Source of the DNA: Flavobacterium antarcticum DSM 19726 | GTDB lineage: Bacteria > Bacteroidota > Bacteroidia > Flavobacteriales > Flavobacteriaceae | NCBI RefSeq assembly: GCF_000419685.1 | Contig: NZ_ATTM01000001.1 | Location: forward strand, 558,001-622,000 | DNA: 64,000 bases | Direction of reading: 5' to 3' | Shown: positions 19,242-28,860 of the stretch, one piece after another | Layout: each line of letters opens with the position of its first letter | Position numbering within the stretch: position 1 is the stretch's first letter | Program-made: the position numbers and the translations under genes | The notes under the pieces: model-generated | What the model was told of the DNA's origin: nothing | The model's database searches: none | Seen by the model: only the letters and a program-made list of their open reading frames with translations

Positions 19242-19337
19242 AACGAATATCAATCTCCACTATAGTTGGTATCTGACGCTTCCAACTAACCGCATTTTAA
19301 AATAAGTGTTATTAAGATATAAGTGCGATTTATTCGA

Positions 19338-19364
19338 TTGGAACACAAGATAATCTTATATTTG
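19338..19364 (+). promoter_or_regulatory. Promoter of the DUF6646-like gene
   Basis: TTG at 19338-19340 and TATATTTG at 19357-19364 with a 16-base spacer fit the Bacteroidota -33/-7 promoter. A 7-bp inverted repeat further upstream (19263-19269 with 19282-19288) may be a weak terminator of the previous gene. Confidence 0.65.
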
Positions 19365-19388
19365 TACCACTTTAAAAAATAAAAAATT

Positions 19389-19886
19389 ATGAAAAAAATT
19401 TTACTATTACTTGCTGTATTTGCTACAGTTCAGATATCAAATGCACAAGCATTTCAAGGTAAAGGCGATACTAAATTTCAAGTTGGTTTAAACCTTCAAA
19501 ATGGTGGAACTGGAATTACATCTACCGTTGATTTCGGATTGGGAGAAAATATGTCTTTCGGTTTTGTAGCTACTTACTTATTGGACGCTAAAGACATCGA
19601 CACGCGTTCGGCTAGTTTTGAAGATCGAGCAGATGCTAAGGTGCGTTTCAATGCTAACATTGGAAATGTATTAGGTTTAAGTCCAAAAATGGATCTTTAT
19701 CCGGGTTTAAATTTAGGAACTAGAAATTTCGGAGCACATTTAGGATTTCGTTATTTCTTTACAGACGGTTTCGGTTTATATGCGGAGACTTTTGCTCCTT
19801 TAGCACGTTACGACTCACAAGTTAGAGGATTTGAACATTATAACAACCAATTTGTTGTTCACTTTGGTGCTTCTTTTAATTTGTAG
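19389..19886 (+). CDS. Small outer-membrane-type protein (DUF6646-like)
   Basis: A 165-residue protein with a signal peptide (ISNAQAF cleavage region) followed by alternating hydrophobic and polar strands rich in Gly and Phe (FQVGLNLQNGGTGITSTVDF, FGAHLGFRYFFTDGFGLY). It ends with an aromatic-containing terminal strand (FGASFNL), as in beta-barrel outer-membrane proteins. The resemblance to the flavobacterial DUF6646 group is from memory. It is a single gene between its own promoter and a strong bidirectional terminator. Confidence 0.7.
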   Translation: MKKILLLLAVFATVQISNAQAFQGKGDTKFQVGLNLQNGGTGITSTVDFGLGENMSFGFVATYLLDAKDIDTRSASFEDRADAKVRFNANIGNVLGLSPKMDLYPGLNLGTRNFGAHLGFRYFFTDGFGLYAETFAPLARYDSQVRGFEHYNNQFVVHFGASFNL

Positions 19887-19904
19887 AAAATTAGAAATAG
19901 AACT

Positions 19905-19940
19905 AAACAAAAAAACCACCAATTGGTGGTTTTTTTGTTT
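19905..19940. terminator. Bidirectional terminator
   Basis: A perfect 36-base palindrome: an A-rich flank, a CCACC/GGTGG core and a T-run on both strands. It lies between the convergent ends of the DUF6646-like gene and the mutase large subunit. Confidence 0.9.
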
Positions 19941-19964
19941 AGTTTTTATTATTTATAATACGGG

Positions 19965-22103
19965 TTATTCTTTAAAACCATCAATCAAAATATCCAAAAT
20001 CTTAATCGCTGCTTCACTAATTTTAGTACCAGGACCAAAAACCGCAACCGCACCGGCATCAAATAAATATTGATAATCTTGAGCAGGAATCACGCCACCT
20101 ACAATAACCATAATATCTTCTCTACCGTATTTCTTTAATTCTTCAATCACTTGTGGAACTAACGTTTTATGTCCAGCAGCTAAGGAGGAAACGCCTAAAA
20201 TATGCACGTCGTTTTCAACCGCTTGTTTTGCAGCTTCGGCTGGGGTTTGAAAAAGCGGACCTATATCCACGTCAAAACCTACGTCAGCATAACCGGTTGC
20301 AACTACTTTTGCACCACGATCGTGACCATCTTGACCCATTTTTGCAATCATAATTCGAGGTCGTCTGCCTTCTAGTTCGGCAAATTCATTCGCTTTTTGT
20401 TTTGCCAATTCGAAGCTTTCGTTGTTCTTAATTTCTTTACTATACACGCCACTAAACGATTTAATTTGTGCTTTATATCTTCCGAAAACCAATTCTAATG
20501 CATCGCTAATTTCGCCAAGAGTCGCTCGGTTTCTTGCGGCAGTCACGGCTAATTCTAATAAATTTCCTTTACCCGTTTTAGCACATTCTGTAAGTGCATC
20601 AAGATTTTCTTTGACAGCTTCTGTATTTCGAGAAACTTTAATTGCAGCTAAACTTTCCAGTTGTTGCTTGCGAACCATCTGATTGTCCACATCCAAAATA
20701 TGCAACGGATCTTCTTTCGCTAAACGATATTGGTTGATTCCAACAATAATATCTTGATTACTGTCAATACGCGCTTGCTTTCTCGCCGCCGCTTCTTCAA
20801 TACGCAACTTCGGAATTCCAGCTTCAATTGCTTTGGTCATCCCGCCTAATTCTTCTACTTCTTCAATTAGTTTCCAAGCGTTTTGCGCAATTTCATTTGT
20901 CAATTGTTCTACATAATAACTTCCAGCCCAAGGGTCAACGGTTTTGGTTATCTTGGTTTCTTCTTGTAAAAATATTTGTGTATTTCGGGCAATTCGAGCA
21001 GAGAAATCAGTTGGCAAAGCAATCGCTTCATCCAATGCATTGGTGTGCAAAGATTGCGTTCCACCAAAAGCTGCCGCCGCTGCTTCGATTGTAGTTCGCG
21101 CTACATTATTAAAAGGATCTTGTTCAGTTAAACTCCAACCCGAAGTTTGACAATGCGTTCTTAAGGCTAACGATTTTTCATCTTGCGGATTAAATTGCTT
21201 TAAAAGTTTTGCCCAAATCATTCTTCCGGCTCTCATTTTGGCAATTTCCATAAAATGATTCATTCCAATTGCCCAGAAAAAGGAAAGTCTTGGAGCGAAT
21301 TCATCAATTTTCATTCCTGTCGAAAGTCCCGTTCTGATATATTCTAATCCGTCTGCTAAAGTGTAGGCCAACTCAATATCAGCAGTTGCTCCAGCTTCTT
21401 GCATGTGGTATCCTGAAATAGAAATCGAATTGAATTTCGGCATATTTCGACTCGTATATTCAAAAATATCAGCGATAATTTTCATGGATGGAGTAGGCGG
21501 ATAGATGTACGTATTCCGAACCATGAACTCTTTTAGAATATCGTTCTGAATCGTTCCCGAAAGTAACTTTGGCAAAACACCTTGTTCTTCTGCAGCAACG
21601 ATATAAAAAGCCATAATAGGTAAAACGGCTCCATTCATAGTCATTGAAACCGACATTTCATCTAGTGGAATTTGGTCAAACAACATTTTCATGTCTTCCA
21701 CAGAGTCGATTGCAACACCCGCTTTTCCAACATCGCCTACAACCCGTTCGTGATCTGAATCATAACCGCGGTGCGTTGGCAAATCAAAAGCAATTGAAAG
21801 TCCTTTTTGTCCTGCAGCTAAATTTCTACGGTAAAAAGCATTACTTTCTTGTGCCGTTGAAAATCCAGCGTATTGCCTAATCGTCCAAGGACGACGAACG
21901 TACATTGTTGAATATGGGCCACGTAAGTTTGGGGCAATTCCTGCTCCAAAACCAATGTGCTCTAAATTCTCAATATCGGCTTTGGTGTAATTCGATTTAA
22001 CTTCGATATTTTCAGCAGTTAGAAAAGAAGATTGTTCATTTGAACTAATCTCGTTATCTGTCTGTTTTTTTAAGGTGATATTTTGGAGGTCTTTGCGATT
22101 CAT
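19965..22103 (-). CDS. scpA: Methylmalonyl-CoA mutase large subunit
   Basis: The adenosylcobalamin-dependent catalytic subunit interconverting methylmalonyl-CoA and succinyl-CoA. The TIM-barrel substrate domain includes [20 protein letters not shown] and [13 protein letters not shown]. The C-terminal B12 domain has [15 protein letters not shown] with the cobalt-ligating His (DxHxxG), then a [11 protein letters not shown] stretch and [12 protein letters not shown] place the start at 22103 ([13 protein letters not shown]), 7 bases after the small-subunit stop. ATGs at 22121 and 22142 are in frame but overlap that gene. Confidence 0.95.
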   Translation of the reverse strand: MNRKDLQNITLKKQTDNEISSNEQSSFLTAENIEVKSNYTKADIENLEHIGFGAGIAPNLRGPYSTMYVRRPWTIRQYAGFSTAQESNAFYRRNLAAGQKGLSIAFDLPTHRGYDSDHERVVGDVGKAGVAIDSVEDMKMLFDQIPLDEMSVSMTMNGAVLPIMAFYIVAAEEQGVLPKLLSGTIQNDILKEFMVRNTYIYPPTPSMKIIADIFEYTSRNMPKFNSISISGYHMQEAGATADIELAYTLADGLEYIRTGLSTGMKIDEFAPRLSFFWAIGMNHFMEIAKMRAGRMIWAKLLKQFNPQDEKSLALRTHCQTSGWSLTEQDPFNNVARTTIEAAAAAFGGTQSLHTNALDEAIALPTDFSARIARNTQIFLQEETKITKTVDPWAGSYYVEQLTNEIAQNAWKLIEEVEELGGMTKAIEAGIPKLRIEEAAARKQARIDSNQDIIVGINQYRLAKEDPLHILDVDNQMVRKQQLESLAAIKVSRNTEAVKENLDALTECAKTGKGNLLELAVTAARNRATLGEISDALELVFGRYKAQIKSFSGVYSKEIKNNESFELAKQKANEFAELEGRRPRIMIAKMGQDGHDRGAKVVATGYADVGFDVDIGPLFQTPAEAAKQAVENDVHILGVSSLAAGHKTLVPQVIEELKKYGREDIMVIVGGVIPAQDYQYLFDAGAVAVFGPGTKISEAAIKILDILIDGFKE

Positions 22104-22110
22104 GGTCTCT

Positions 22111-23475
22111 TTATTTTTCATTATCCAAACGTTCTTTTTCAATTTTTTCAGCCAATCGTTTTTCGATGATTGGTGTAATCAATGTTTTTCGAGGTTTGGT
22201 TTTTACAAAAGGAAATAATTCCAAGTCGTGACTCATTCGGTCGTCTTTATTTGGGTATTTGTTTGTACCTAATAACACTTCTTTTCCGGAGTCGAATAGA
22301 TCTTGTTCTTTTGCAGCGCTTTCCTGAATCTTCTTTTGAATCGTTCCTTCAATTAGTTGCGTGATAAAACCACCAGCAGCGTCAATTTCTTTGAGAAGTA
22401 ATAAGGCTTTCTCTGCCATTTGTTGTGTAATGTTTTCAATATAATAAGCGCCATCAGCTGGATTGTTGACTTTGTCAAAGTAACTTTCATGCTTTAAAAC
22501 CAACAATTGATTACGAGCGATTCGATCGCCAAATTCATTTTCTTTATGATATAAAGCATCATAAGGTAAATTAGCAACAGCGTCGCTTTCGCCTAAAATC
22601 GCACTCATGCATTCTGTAGTAGTACGAAGCAAGTTGACATTATAATCGTAAAGTGTTTTATTTCGTTTGGATGGAGTCGTTAAAATATGGAATTTTAATT
22701 CAGGATTAAATGCTGCCGCAACTGATTCTAGAACCAATCGTAAAGCACGAATTTTTGCAATTTCAAAAAAGTAATGAGAGCCTACGGCAACTTCAACAAC
22801 AATTGTACCTGATAGATCTGGAATTCTATTGAAATATTCTGTAGCATGCGAAGCGAAATATGCAATTTGCTGCACCATTGTAGCACCAGCATTTTGATAC
22901 AATGTTCCGTCAATCGACAGGAAATTTACAGACGTGCAAGTTGATTTAATTTGGTTTAATAAATCAAAATCCGAATTTAAGTCGGTAAACCAATTTCCGT
23001 CTTTCGACAATTGATTGATTGGGTCCAGCTGAATATAAAAAGTAGCGTTTCTTTTTTTGGCAATATCGTTTAGTTTCTGAACAAATTCTACATTTAGAAA
23101 TTCTAAATTAAAGTAAACGACTGTATTCCCTAAGGGTAAAGTTTCGAGTAATTTTGCCACATCAATAGTTGCGTCTTGAATTGTAAAACGCAAACTTTCA
23201 GCACCTCTTTGTAAAGTTTCCAAACTGCGTCGTACTGATTTTTCTACGTCGAAAACAAAAATATTTTGACAAATCTTGAATGATTCGTTTTTAGTGCTTG
23301 CGTACAAAGGTTCAGGCGTTTCGTCGGCGTGATAAAATGGTTTTATCTTGATGCCTTCCGGGCTTTCCCAAACCAAGGTTTCGTTATAGTCGGCACCTTT
23401 GAGGTCGTACTGAATTTGTTGTTTCCACTGTTTGGAGCTGATGTGTTCAAAATCGGTAAAAAGTTTTTCAGACAT
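22111..23475 (-). CDS. Methylmalonyl-CoA mutase small subunit
   Basis: A 454-residue paralogue of the large subunit that keeps a degenerate barrel ([21 protein letters not shown]; later [27 protein letters not shown]) but lacks the C-terminal B12-binding domain. This is as expected for the non-catalytic partner of heterodimeric mutases. It lies directly upstream of the large subunit and is surely co-expressed with it. Together they serve propionate or branched-chain/odd-chain catabolism. Confidence 0.92.
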   Translation of the reverse strand: MSEKLFTDFEHISSKQWKQQIQYDLKGADYNETLVWESPEGIKIKPFYHADETPEPLYASTKNESFKICQNIFVFDVEKSVRRSLETLQRGAESLRFTIQDATIDVAKLLETLPLGNTVVYFNLEFLNVEFVQKLNDIAKKRNATFYIQLDPINQLSKDGNWFTDLNSDFDLLNQIKSTCTSVNFLSIDGTLYQNAGATMVQQIAYFASHATEYFNRIPDLSGTIVVEVAVGSHYFFEIAKIRALRLVLESVAAAFNPELKFHILTTPSKRNKTLYDYNVNLLRTTTECMSAILGESDAVANLPYDALYHKENEFGDRIARNQLLVLKHESYFDKVNNPADGAYYIENITQQMAEKALLLLKEIDAAGGFITQLIEGTIQKKIQESAAKEQDLFDSGKEVLLGTNKYPNKDDRMSHDLELFPFVKTKPRKTLITPIIEKRLAEKIEKERLDNEK

Positions 23476-23608
23476 TTTATTTTTTTATTTAGCGGTTGGC
23501 TTTTAGCAAGAAGCTTAGGCTTTTTATGTTTTATTTTATCAAATTTTGTTGCTCCTTCATCTTTATCAGTCGGCGAATTTGAAAAATTTCTCTCTTGATA
23601 AATACATA

Positions 23609-23938
23609 CTACTTTATAGTATCAGTTTCATATTCGATGATATAGATGTCTTCACTATCTTTTTTCATGTAATATTTTTCGCGGGCATATTTTTCGATTT
23701 GATGCGGATTTTTCAGTGTTTTGATGTTTTTTTTATCCTTGTTAATTTCGTTTTGGTAATATTCTTTATTGGTTTCCAACTCATCGATTTCCTTGTTCAA
23801 GAAACGGTGGTCGATGTAAGAATAGTTATCTAGAAACAACATCCAAACTACGAAAAATACTAAAACCAAAAAGTACTTGTTGCTCAGAAATTTGAGTACA
23901 GGATTTTTTTCGGTCAGTTTTTTAAGCGGATTTTTCAT
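23609..23938 (-). CDS. FtsB/DivIC-like septum formation initiator
   Basis: From the ATG at 23938 this is 109 residues: a basic N-terminus, one membrane helix (KYFLVLVFFVVWMLFLDNY), then a coiled coil (RFLNKEIDELETNKEYYQNE) and the family motif KIEKYAREKYYMKKDSED-like near the end. FtsB/DivIC proteins bridge FtsL and FtsQ in the divisome. A longer frame from 24013 adds 25 residues with no family support. It is between udk and the mutase genes, a common flavobacterial order. Confidence 0.85.
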   Translation of the reverse strand: MKNPLKKLTEKNPVLKFLSNKYFLVLVFFVVWMLFLDNYSYIDHRFLNKEIDELETNKEYYQNEINKDKKNIKTLKNPHQIEKYAREKYYMKKDSEDIYIIEYETDTIK

Positions 23939-24066
23939 GGTGTACGGGAATTCATAGCCCTGATAGCAGTGGAAATCCTTTATTTTCCGGGGTTCGGAAA
24001 ATAAAGATTGCAACGTATAGCAGGAACTGGCTCCAAAAAATATTGAGTATAAAAATAAGGAATTTT

Positions 24067-24675
24067 TTAGAGAATTCGTTGGTTTATTACCGCACGAACG
24101 ACATCAATGGCAACGGTGTTGTATTTGTCGTTGGGAATGATGATATCTGCAAAGGCTTTTGTAGGTTCGATGAATTGTTCGTGCATGGGTTTTAAGGTAT
24201 GCTGGTACCGATTCAAAACCTCAGTCATGTCGCGTCCTCGTTCGGCAATGTCCCGTTTCAGTCGGCGAATCAGTCGTTCGTCTGAATCAGCATGCACGTA
24301 AATTTTGATGTCAAACATGTCCCGTAATTCAGGATTAGCAAGGATTAAAATTCCTTCTACAATCATTACTTTTCGCGGATGCGTGATGATGGTGTCTTCC
24401 GTTCGGTTGTGGGTTACGAATGAATAAACGGGTTGGTTAATGGTGTTTCCACTTTTCAATTCGGTCAGATGTTCTCTTAATAAATCAAAATCAATAGCTC
24501 TTGGGTGATCGAAATTGATCAAGGCTCTTTCGTCAAAAGACAAATTATTATTCTCTTTGTAGTACGAGTCTTGAGAAATAATTCCTACTTCTGCTTGGGG
24601 AAGTTCATTCATGATCTGTTGTACCACGGTCGTTTTTCCGCTACCCGTTCCGCCCGCAATTCCAATAATAAGCAT
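24067..24675 (-). CDS. udk: Uridine kinase
   Basis: A P-loop nucleoside kinase of 202 residues: Walker A GIAGGTGSGKTTVVQQI, QDSYYKENNNLSFDERALIN with NFDHPRAIDF, VEGILILANPELRD, and the lid arginines RRLKRDIAERGRD. It phosphorylates uridine and cytidine in pyrimidine salvage. A -7 box lies 26 bases upstream. It probably starts the transcript through the FtsB-like and mutase genes. Confidence 0.95.
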   Translation of the reverse strand: MLIIGIAGGTGSGKTTVVQQIMNELPQAEVGIISQDSYYKENNNLSFDERALINFDHPRAIDFDLLREHLTELKSGNTINQPVYSFVTHNRTEDTIITHPRKVMIVEGILILANPELRDMFDIKIYVHADSDERLIRRLKRDIAERGRDMTEVLNRYQHTLKPMHEQFIEPTKAFADIIIPNDKYNTVAIDVVRAVINQRIL

Positions 24676-24700
24676 ATTTTCTTTGTTAAGTTTGATGTTG

Positions 24701-24708
24701 CAAAAGTA
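24701..24708 (-). promoter_or_regulatory. Candidate -7 promoter box for udk
   Basis: On the minus strand this reads TACTTTTG, matching TAnnTTTG. No TTG at a good distance was found. Confidence 0.4.
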
Positions 24709-24846
24709 GAAAATTTCTAGGGAGGTTTATTTGTTTCTATTTAAAAGTTTTGCACGAAGTTGCATACCAGAAATCAAGTCTCTTTTAAAAAGCTATTGTG
24801 CGAAATTATAGATTACTAAAATGTTAGGAATGTTTTTTTTAACGTA

Positions 24847-24873
24847 TTGAAAGTAATTAAATGTTTAAATTTG
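24847..24873 (+). promoter_or_regulatory. Promoter of the endonuclease I gene
   Basis: TTG at 24847-24849 and TAAATTTG at 24866-24873, spacer 16 bases, ATG 18 bases downstream. Confidence 0.65.
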
Positions 24874-24891
24874 TAACAAAAACATATTATA

Positions 24892-26868
24892 ATGATCAAA
24901 AATTACTTTCTCTTTTTAAGTTTAATCTGCAGTTTTGCAACTTACAGCCAGGTTCTTGTCATCAACGAAATTGATTCTGACACTCCTTCGATCGACAATA
25001 TGGAATTCGTTGAATTAAAAACGCAAACTCCTAATTTTTCGCTTGACGGTTATGTTTTGGTTTGTTTCAACGGCAATCCAAACTCAGGTTCAAATACGGC
25101 TCTAAAAAGTTATTTCACCATGAGCTTAAACGGCTTGACGACTGATGCAAATGGCTTGGTGTTGATTGGTAGTAACGACGTTTCTCCTGCTCCAGCGCGA
25201 ACATTTGGCGATAATTTATTGCAGAATGGAGCCGATGCAATCGCAATTTACACTGGAAGTTTTGAAGATTTTCCCGACGGAACTTTGGCAACGACGACAA
25301 ATTTAATTCATGCCATTGCTTACGATACCGATGATGCAGATGCGGTGGAATTGATGGCGCTTTTAAATTTGACTGTGCAATATAATGAGGCTGAAAATGG
25401 ACAACAAGCAACTCAGTCCATTCAACGAAAAAACGATGGAACGTATGAAACTAAATTTCCAACGCCCGGTGTTCCAAATGATGGGAGTGGTATTATTTTT
25501 AATGGGATAACGATTTCTACGGTTGCGGTTCAATATAATGAAGGAGACGTTATTCCGATAACATTTACGACACAAACGGTCACAAACGCTGATTTAACTT
25601 TCACTTTTACGCTGAATAATTCTAGTTTTAATACGAATGATTTTACAGGAAATACAACTGTAGTTATTCCGCAAGGACAATCAACTTTTACTACAACGAT
25701 CAGCGTTATTGATGATACAGAGGATGAAGGTGATGAGGTGATGAAAATAAAATTTGGCACCTTGCCACAAGGATATGTCCGAATGAACGACAATATTAGA
25801 ATTGAAATTATTGACAATGACTATTTTGTGGCACCTTGGGGAACACCGTTAAATCCCACTTTTGGTATCGTAACTTCAACGGCTCCATCTGATTATTACA
25901 GTTCGCTTGAAGGCAAGTCAGGTGCTGTTTTGAAACAAGCGATTCAAGATATAATTGCAAATCCTGCAGTTGTTCACGCTCATAATTATGGTGACGTAAA
26001 TACTATTTTAAAAACGGCTGATCAAAATCCGTTGAACGGAAATGAAGTATGGTTGATGTACAAAGAAATTCCGCGTTCAAAATTGTTAATTCAAACGACC
26101 GGAAATGGAGTAGGAAAGTGGAATAGAGAACATATTTACCCACAATCGCGTGGTGGATTTACAAATGGAACCGCTGATACTCCTGATGGAATTAATGTTT
26201 GGGAAGCTACAAGTGCCGATGTTTTAGTTCATGGTCATGCGGATGCTCATCATTTAAGAGCGGAAGATGCAACTGAGAATAGCACTAGAAATAATAAGGA
26301 TTTTGGTTTAGGAGATTACAACGGATTTAGTGGCAATCAAGGAAGTTGGAAAGGAGATGTAGCTCGTGCGGTATTTTACATGAGTGTTCGTTACAATGCA
26401 TTAGATGTGGTGAATGGAAATCCTGCTGATACAACGGTAGGAGAATTGGGAGATTTAGCGACGTTGCTGACTTGGAACATGCAAGATCCTGCAGATGATT
26501 TTGAAATGAACCGTAATAACTATATATATACGTGGCAAGTGAATCGGAATCCATTTATTGATTATCCGTTATTGGCTGATTATATTTGGGGTGCGAATGC
26601 AGGTGAAACTTGGTATTCCAATTTATCTACTTCTGCAAATTCTGATTTAAAATTGATGGTTTATCCAAATCCAGCCACCAATTATTTTATGATTTCAGGT
26701 ACAAACGAAAGTGGCGCGGTTGAATTATCGAATATTTCGGGACAGATTGTACTTCAGAAAAATTTTACAACTAACGAACGCATTCATCTAAATGTTCCAG
26801 CAGGCGTTTATTTTGTAAAAGTCCAAATAGGAGAACAGCAAATAAATAAAAAATTAATTGTTCGCTAA
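24892..26868 (+). CDS. T9SS-exported endonuclease I with lamin-tail-like domain
   Basis: A 658-residue multi-domain protein: a signal peptide (ends TYSQ) and a lamin-tail-like beta domain (about 20-200; VINEIDSDTPSIDNMEFVEL). A Calx-beta-like domain (about 205-310; VIDDTEDEGDEVMKIKFG) follows. The endonuclease I/EndA-type nuclease domain (about 315-590) has KWNREHIYPQSRGG and ADAHHLRAEDATENSTRN, the His and metal-ligand segments. A T9SS type A sorting tail (LMVYPNPATNYFMIS ... GVYFVKVQ) ends it. Probably an extracellular nuclease for phosphate or nucleoside scavenging. Confidence 0.9.
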   Translation: MIKNYFLFLSLICSFATYSQVLVINEIDSDTPSIDNMEFVELKTQTPNFSLDGYVLVCFNGNPNSGSNTALKSYFTMSLNGLTTDANGLVLIGSNDVSPAPARTFGDNLLQNGADAIAIYTGSFEDFPDGTLATTTNLIHAIAYDTDDADAVELMALLNLTVQYNEAENGQQATQSIQRKNDGTYETKFPTPGVPNDGSGIIFNGITISTVAVQYNEGDVIPITFTTQTVTNADLTFTFTLNNSSFNTNDFTGNTTVVIPQGQSTFTTTISVIDDTEDEGDEVMKIKFGTLPQGYVRMNDNIRIEIIDNDYFVAPWGTPLNPTFGIVTSTAPSDYYSSLEGKSGAVLKQAIQDIIANPAVVHAHNYGDVNTILKTADQNPLNGNEVWLMYKEIPRSKLLIQTTGNGVGKWNREHIYPQSRGGFTNGTADTPDGINVWEATSADVLVHGHADAHHLRAEDATENSTRNNKDFGLGDYNGFSGNQGSWKGDVARAVFYMSVRYNALDVVNGNPADTTVGELGDLATLLTWNMQDPADDFEMNRNNYIYTWQVNRNPFIDYPLLADYIWGANAGETWYSNLSTSANSDLKLMVYPNPATNYFMISGTNESGAVELSNISGQIVLQKNFTTNERIHLNVPAGVYFVKVQIGEQQINKKLIVR

Positions 26869-26893
26869 ATATTATTTAGAAGTTCATATAATC

Positions 26894-26928
26894 AAAATAG
26901 CCGTTGAGAAATCAACGGCTATTTTTTT
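26894..26928. terminator. Bidirectional terminator
   Basis: A perfect 14-bp stem (26894-26907 with 26912-26925), GAAA loop, with A/T runs on both sides, between convergent genes. Confidence 0.9.
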
Positions 26929-26951
26929 AACAAACTAAAAACTATATTAAC

Positions 26952-28757
26952 TTAAAAGCAATATTCATTTTCTGCCACTAACTTAGAGGCGATGATTTCA
27001 CGTAAAGCAACTAAATTTGGCAACGTATTGTATTTCGTAAATCGACGTAAACCCATCAGCATCATGCGTTGTTCGTCTCCTTCAGAAAACGAAGCAATAC
27101 CTTCTTTTCCTTTTGTATTAATAATATCTACGGCTTGGTACAGGTACAATTGAGCCATTGCAATTTGCTCTTTGATGTTTTCCTGACCTTTTGATTTAGC
27201 TAATTTCTCCGTTCTCAAGATCGTCGATTCAGCCATGTAAATTTCAATTAAAATATCTGCAGCAGCCATTAATAATTGTTGGTGTTCATCTAGATCAGGT
27301 CCATATTTTTGAACCGCGGAACCCGCAACCATTAAGAACACTTTCTTTAATTTAGCAACCATCGCTTTTTCTTCTGAAAATAATTCAGAATAATCCGGCA
27401 TATCAAAGTCAGGAATTCCCATTAATTCTTCGCCTACTTTTGTTGCGGGACCTAATAAATCAACGTGGCCTTTCATTGCTTTTTTAACGAGCATTCCTAC
27501 TGAAAGCATTCTATTGATCTCATTTGTACCTTCGTAAATTCTTGCAATTCTCGCATCACGCCATGCACTTTCCATAGGAGTGTCTTCTGAAAATCCCATT
27601 CCGCCGAAAACTTGAATTCCTTCATCGGCACAATTCTGAATGTCTTCTGAAATCGCTACTTTTAAAATAGAGCACTCAATTGCGAATTCTTCCACACCTT
27701 TTAATTCTGCTTCTTGATGCGAAACTCCTTCTGCTACACGAGCTTCAATGCGGTCTTCGATCGCTTTTGCCGCACGGTACGAAGCGCTTTCTCCTGCATA
27801 ACATGAAGTTGCCATTTCTGCAAGTTTAGAACGAATCGCTCCAAAATTGGCAATAGCCGTATTAAATTGAACACGTTCGTTTGCGTATTTAATAGATTCC
27901 GTGGCAACACGACGTTGAGCGTCTAGACAAGCGGCACCTAGTTTAATCCGACCCACATTTAAAGCATTCATGGCAATTTTGAATCCATTTCCTCTTTCTG
28001 AAAGCATGTTTTCAACAGGCACTATCGTATCCGTGAAAAATACTTGACGGGTAGAAGAGGCACGAATTCCTAATTTGTGCTCTTCTTCATTCATTGAAAT
28101 TCCGTTTGCAGAATCATTTTCTACGATGAAACCTGTAATGTTTTTATCATCGCCAATTCGAGCGAAAACGATGAATAAACTACAGAAACCTGCATTTGAA
28201 ATCCACATTTTTTGACCAGTAATCAAATAGTTTTTTCCATCTTCTGATAAAACTGCTTTTGTTTTTCCAGAATTCGCATCCGATCCTGCTCCAGGTTCAG
28301 TCAAGCAATAGGCTCCAAACCATTCGCCTGAAGCTAATTTAGGAACGTATTTTTGCTTTTGTTCTTCTGTTCCGTAAAGAGTAATTGGCATCGTTCCAAT
28401 TCCAGTATGTGCTCCAAAAGCCGTAGAAAACGAACCTGTAGCACCTGAAATGTAATCACAAACCAACATCGTAGAAACGAATCCCATTCCCAATCCTCCG
28501 TAAGCTTCTGGAACCGCAACACCTAGCAAACCTAAATCGCCTGCTTTTTTCATACATTCTTCTGTGAATGCAAAATCTCTATTTTCAAACCGGCTTTTGT
28601 TGGGCCAAATTTCTTTGTCCACAAATTCCTTTACCATTTGTTTCATCATCAATTGCTCCTCAGAAAAATCTTCGGGAGTAAAGATGTCTTCGCATTTTGT
28701 TTCTTTCACGAGAAATTGACCGCCTCGTGTTACTTGTTTTTCGATTGTATCAGCCAT
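26952..28757 (-). CDS. Acyl-CoA dehydrogenase
   Basis: An FAD-dependent acyl-CoA dehydrogenase of 601 residues, first step of beta-oxidation. Landmarks are FGAHTGIGTMPITLYGTEEQ, CLTEPGAGSDANS, WISNAGF and the catalytic-loop region ARIYEGTNEINRML. The length, about 200 residues beyond the short-chain enzymes, comes from a C-terminal helical extension as in VLCAD-like and Bacillus FadE-type enzymes, which suggests long-chain substrates. It is the last gene of the marR-headed cluster. Confidence 0.93.
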   Translation of the reverse strand: MADTIEKQVTRGGQFLVKETKCEDIFTPEDFSEEQLMMKQMVKEFVDKEIWPNKSRFENRDFAFTEECMKKAGDLGLLGVAVPEAYGGLGMGFVSTMLVCDYISGATGSFSTAFGAHTGIGTMPITLYGTEEQKQKYVPKLASGEWFGAYCLTEPGAGSDANSGKTKAVLSEDGKNYLITGQKMWISNAGFCSLFIVFARIGDDKNITGFIVENDSANGISMNEEEHKLGIRASSTRQVFFTDTIVPVENMLSERGNGFKIAMNALNVGRIKLGAACLDAQRRVATESIKYANERVQFNTAIANFGAIRSKLAEMATSCYAGESASYRAAKAIEDRIEARVAEGVSHQEAELKGVEEFAIECSILKVAISEDIQNCADEGIQVFGGMGFSEDTPMESAWRDARIARIYEGTNEINRMLSVGMLVKKAMKGHVDLLGPATKVGEELMGIPDFDMPDYSELFSEEKAMVAKLKKVFLMVAGSAVQKYGPDLDEHQQLLMAAADILIEIYMAESTILRTEKLAKSKGQENIKEQIAMAQLYLYQAVDIINTKGKEGIASFSEGDEQRMMLMGLRRFTKYNTLPNLVALREIIASKLVAENEYCF

Positions 28758-28778
28758 TTTTTATTTTTTTTACTTTTA

Positions 28779-28857
28779 ATATTTTGGAACACAGATTTAA
28801 GAAATTAGAGAAATTTCAAAAGATTTTAGTAATATCTACAATCTGTGTTGCTTCTTT
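28779..28857. repeat. Palindromic intergenic repeat, copy 1
   Basis: AACACAGATT (28788-28797) and its reverse complement (28840-28849) flank an AT-rich loop. Its first part (TTTGGAACACAGATTTAAG and following bases) and its end (ATCTGTGTTGCTT) recur in the other gap of the cluster at 30048-30128. It fills the whole 103-base gap between the dehydrogenase and thiolase genes. A MITE- or REP-like element is likely. Confidence 0.65.
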
Positions 28858-28860
28858 TAA

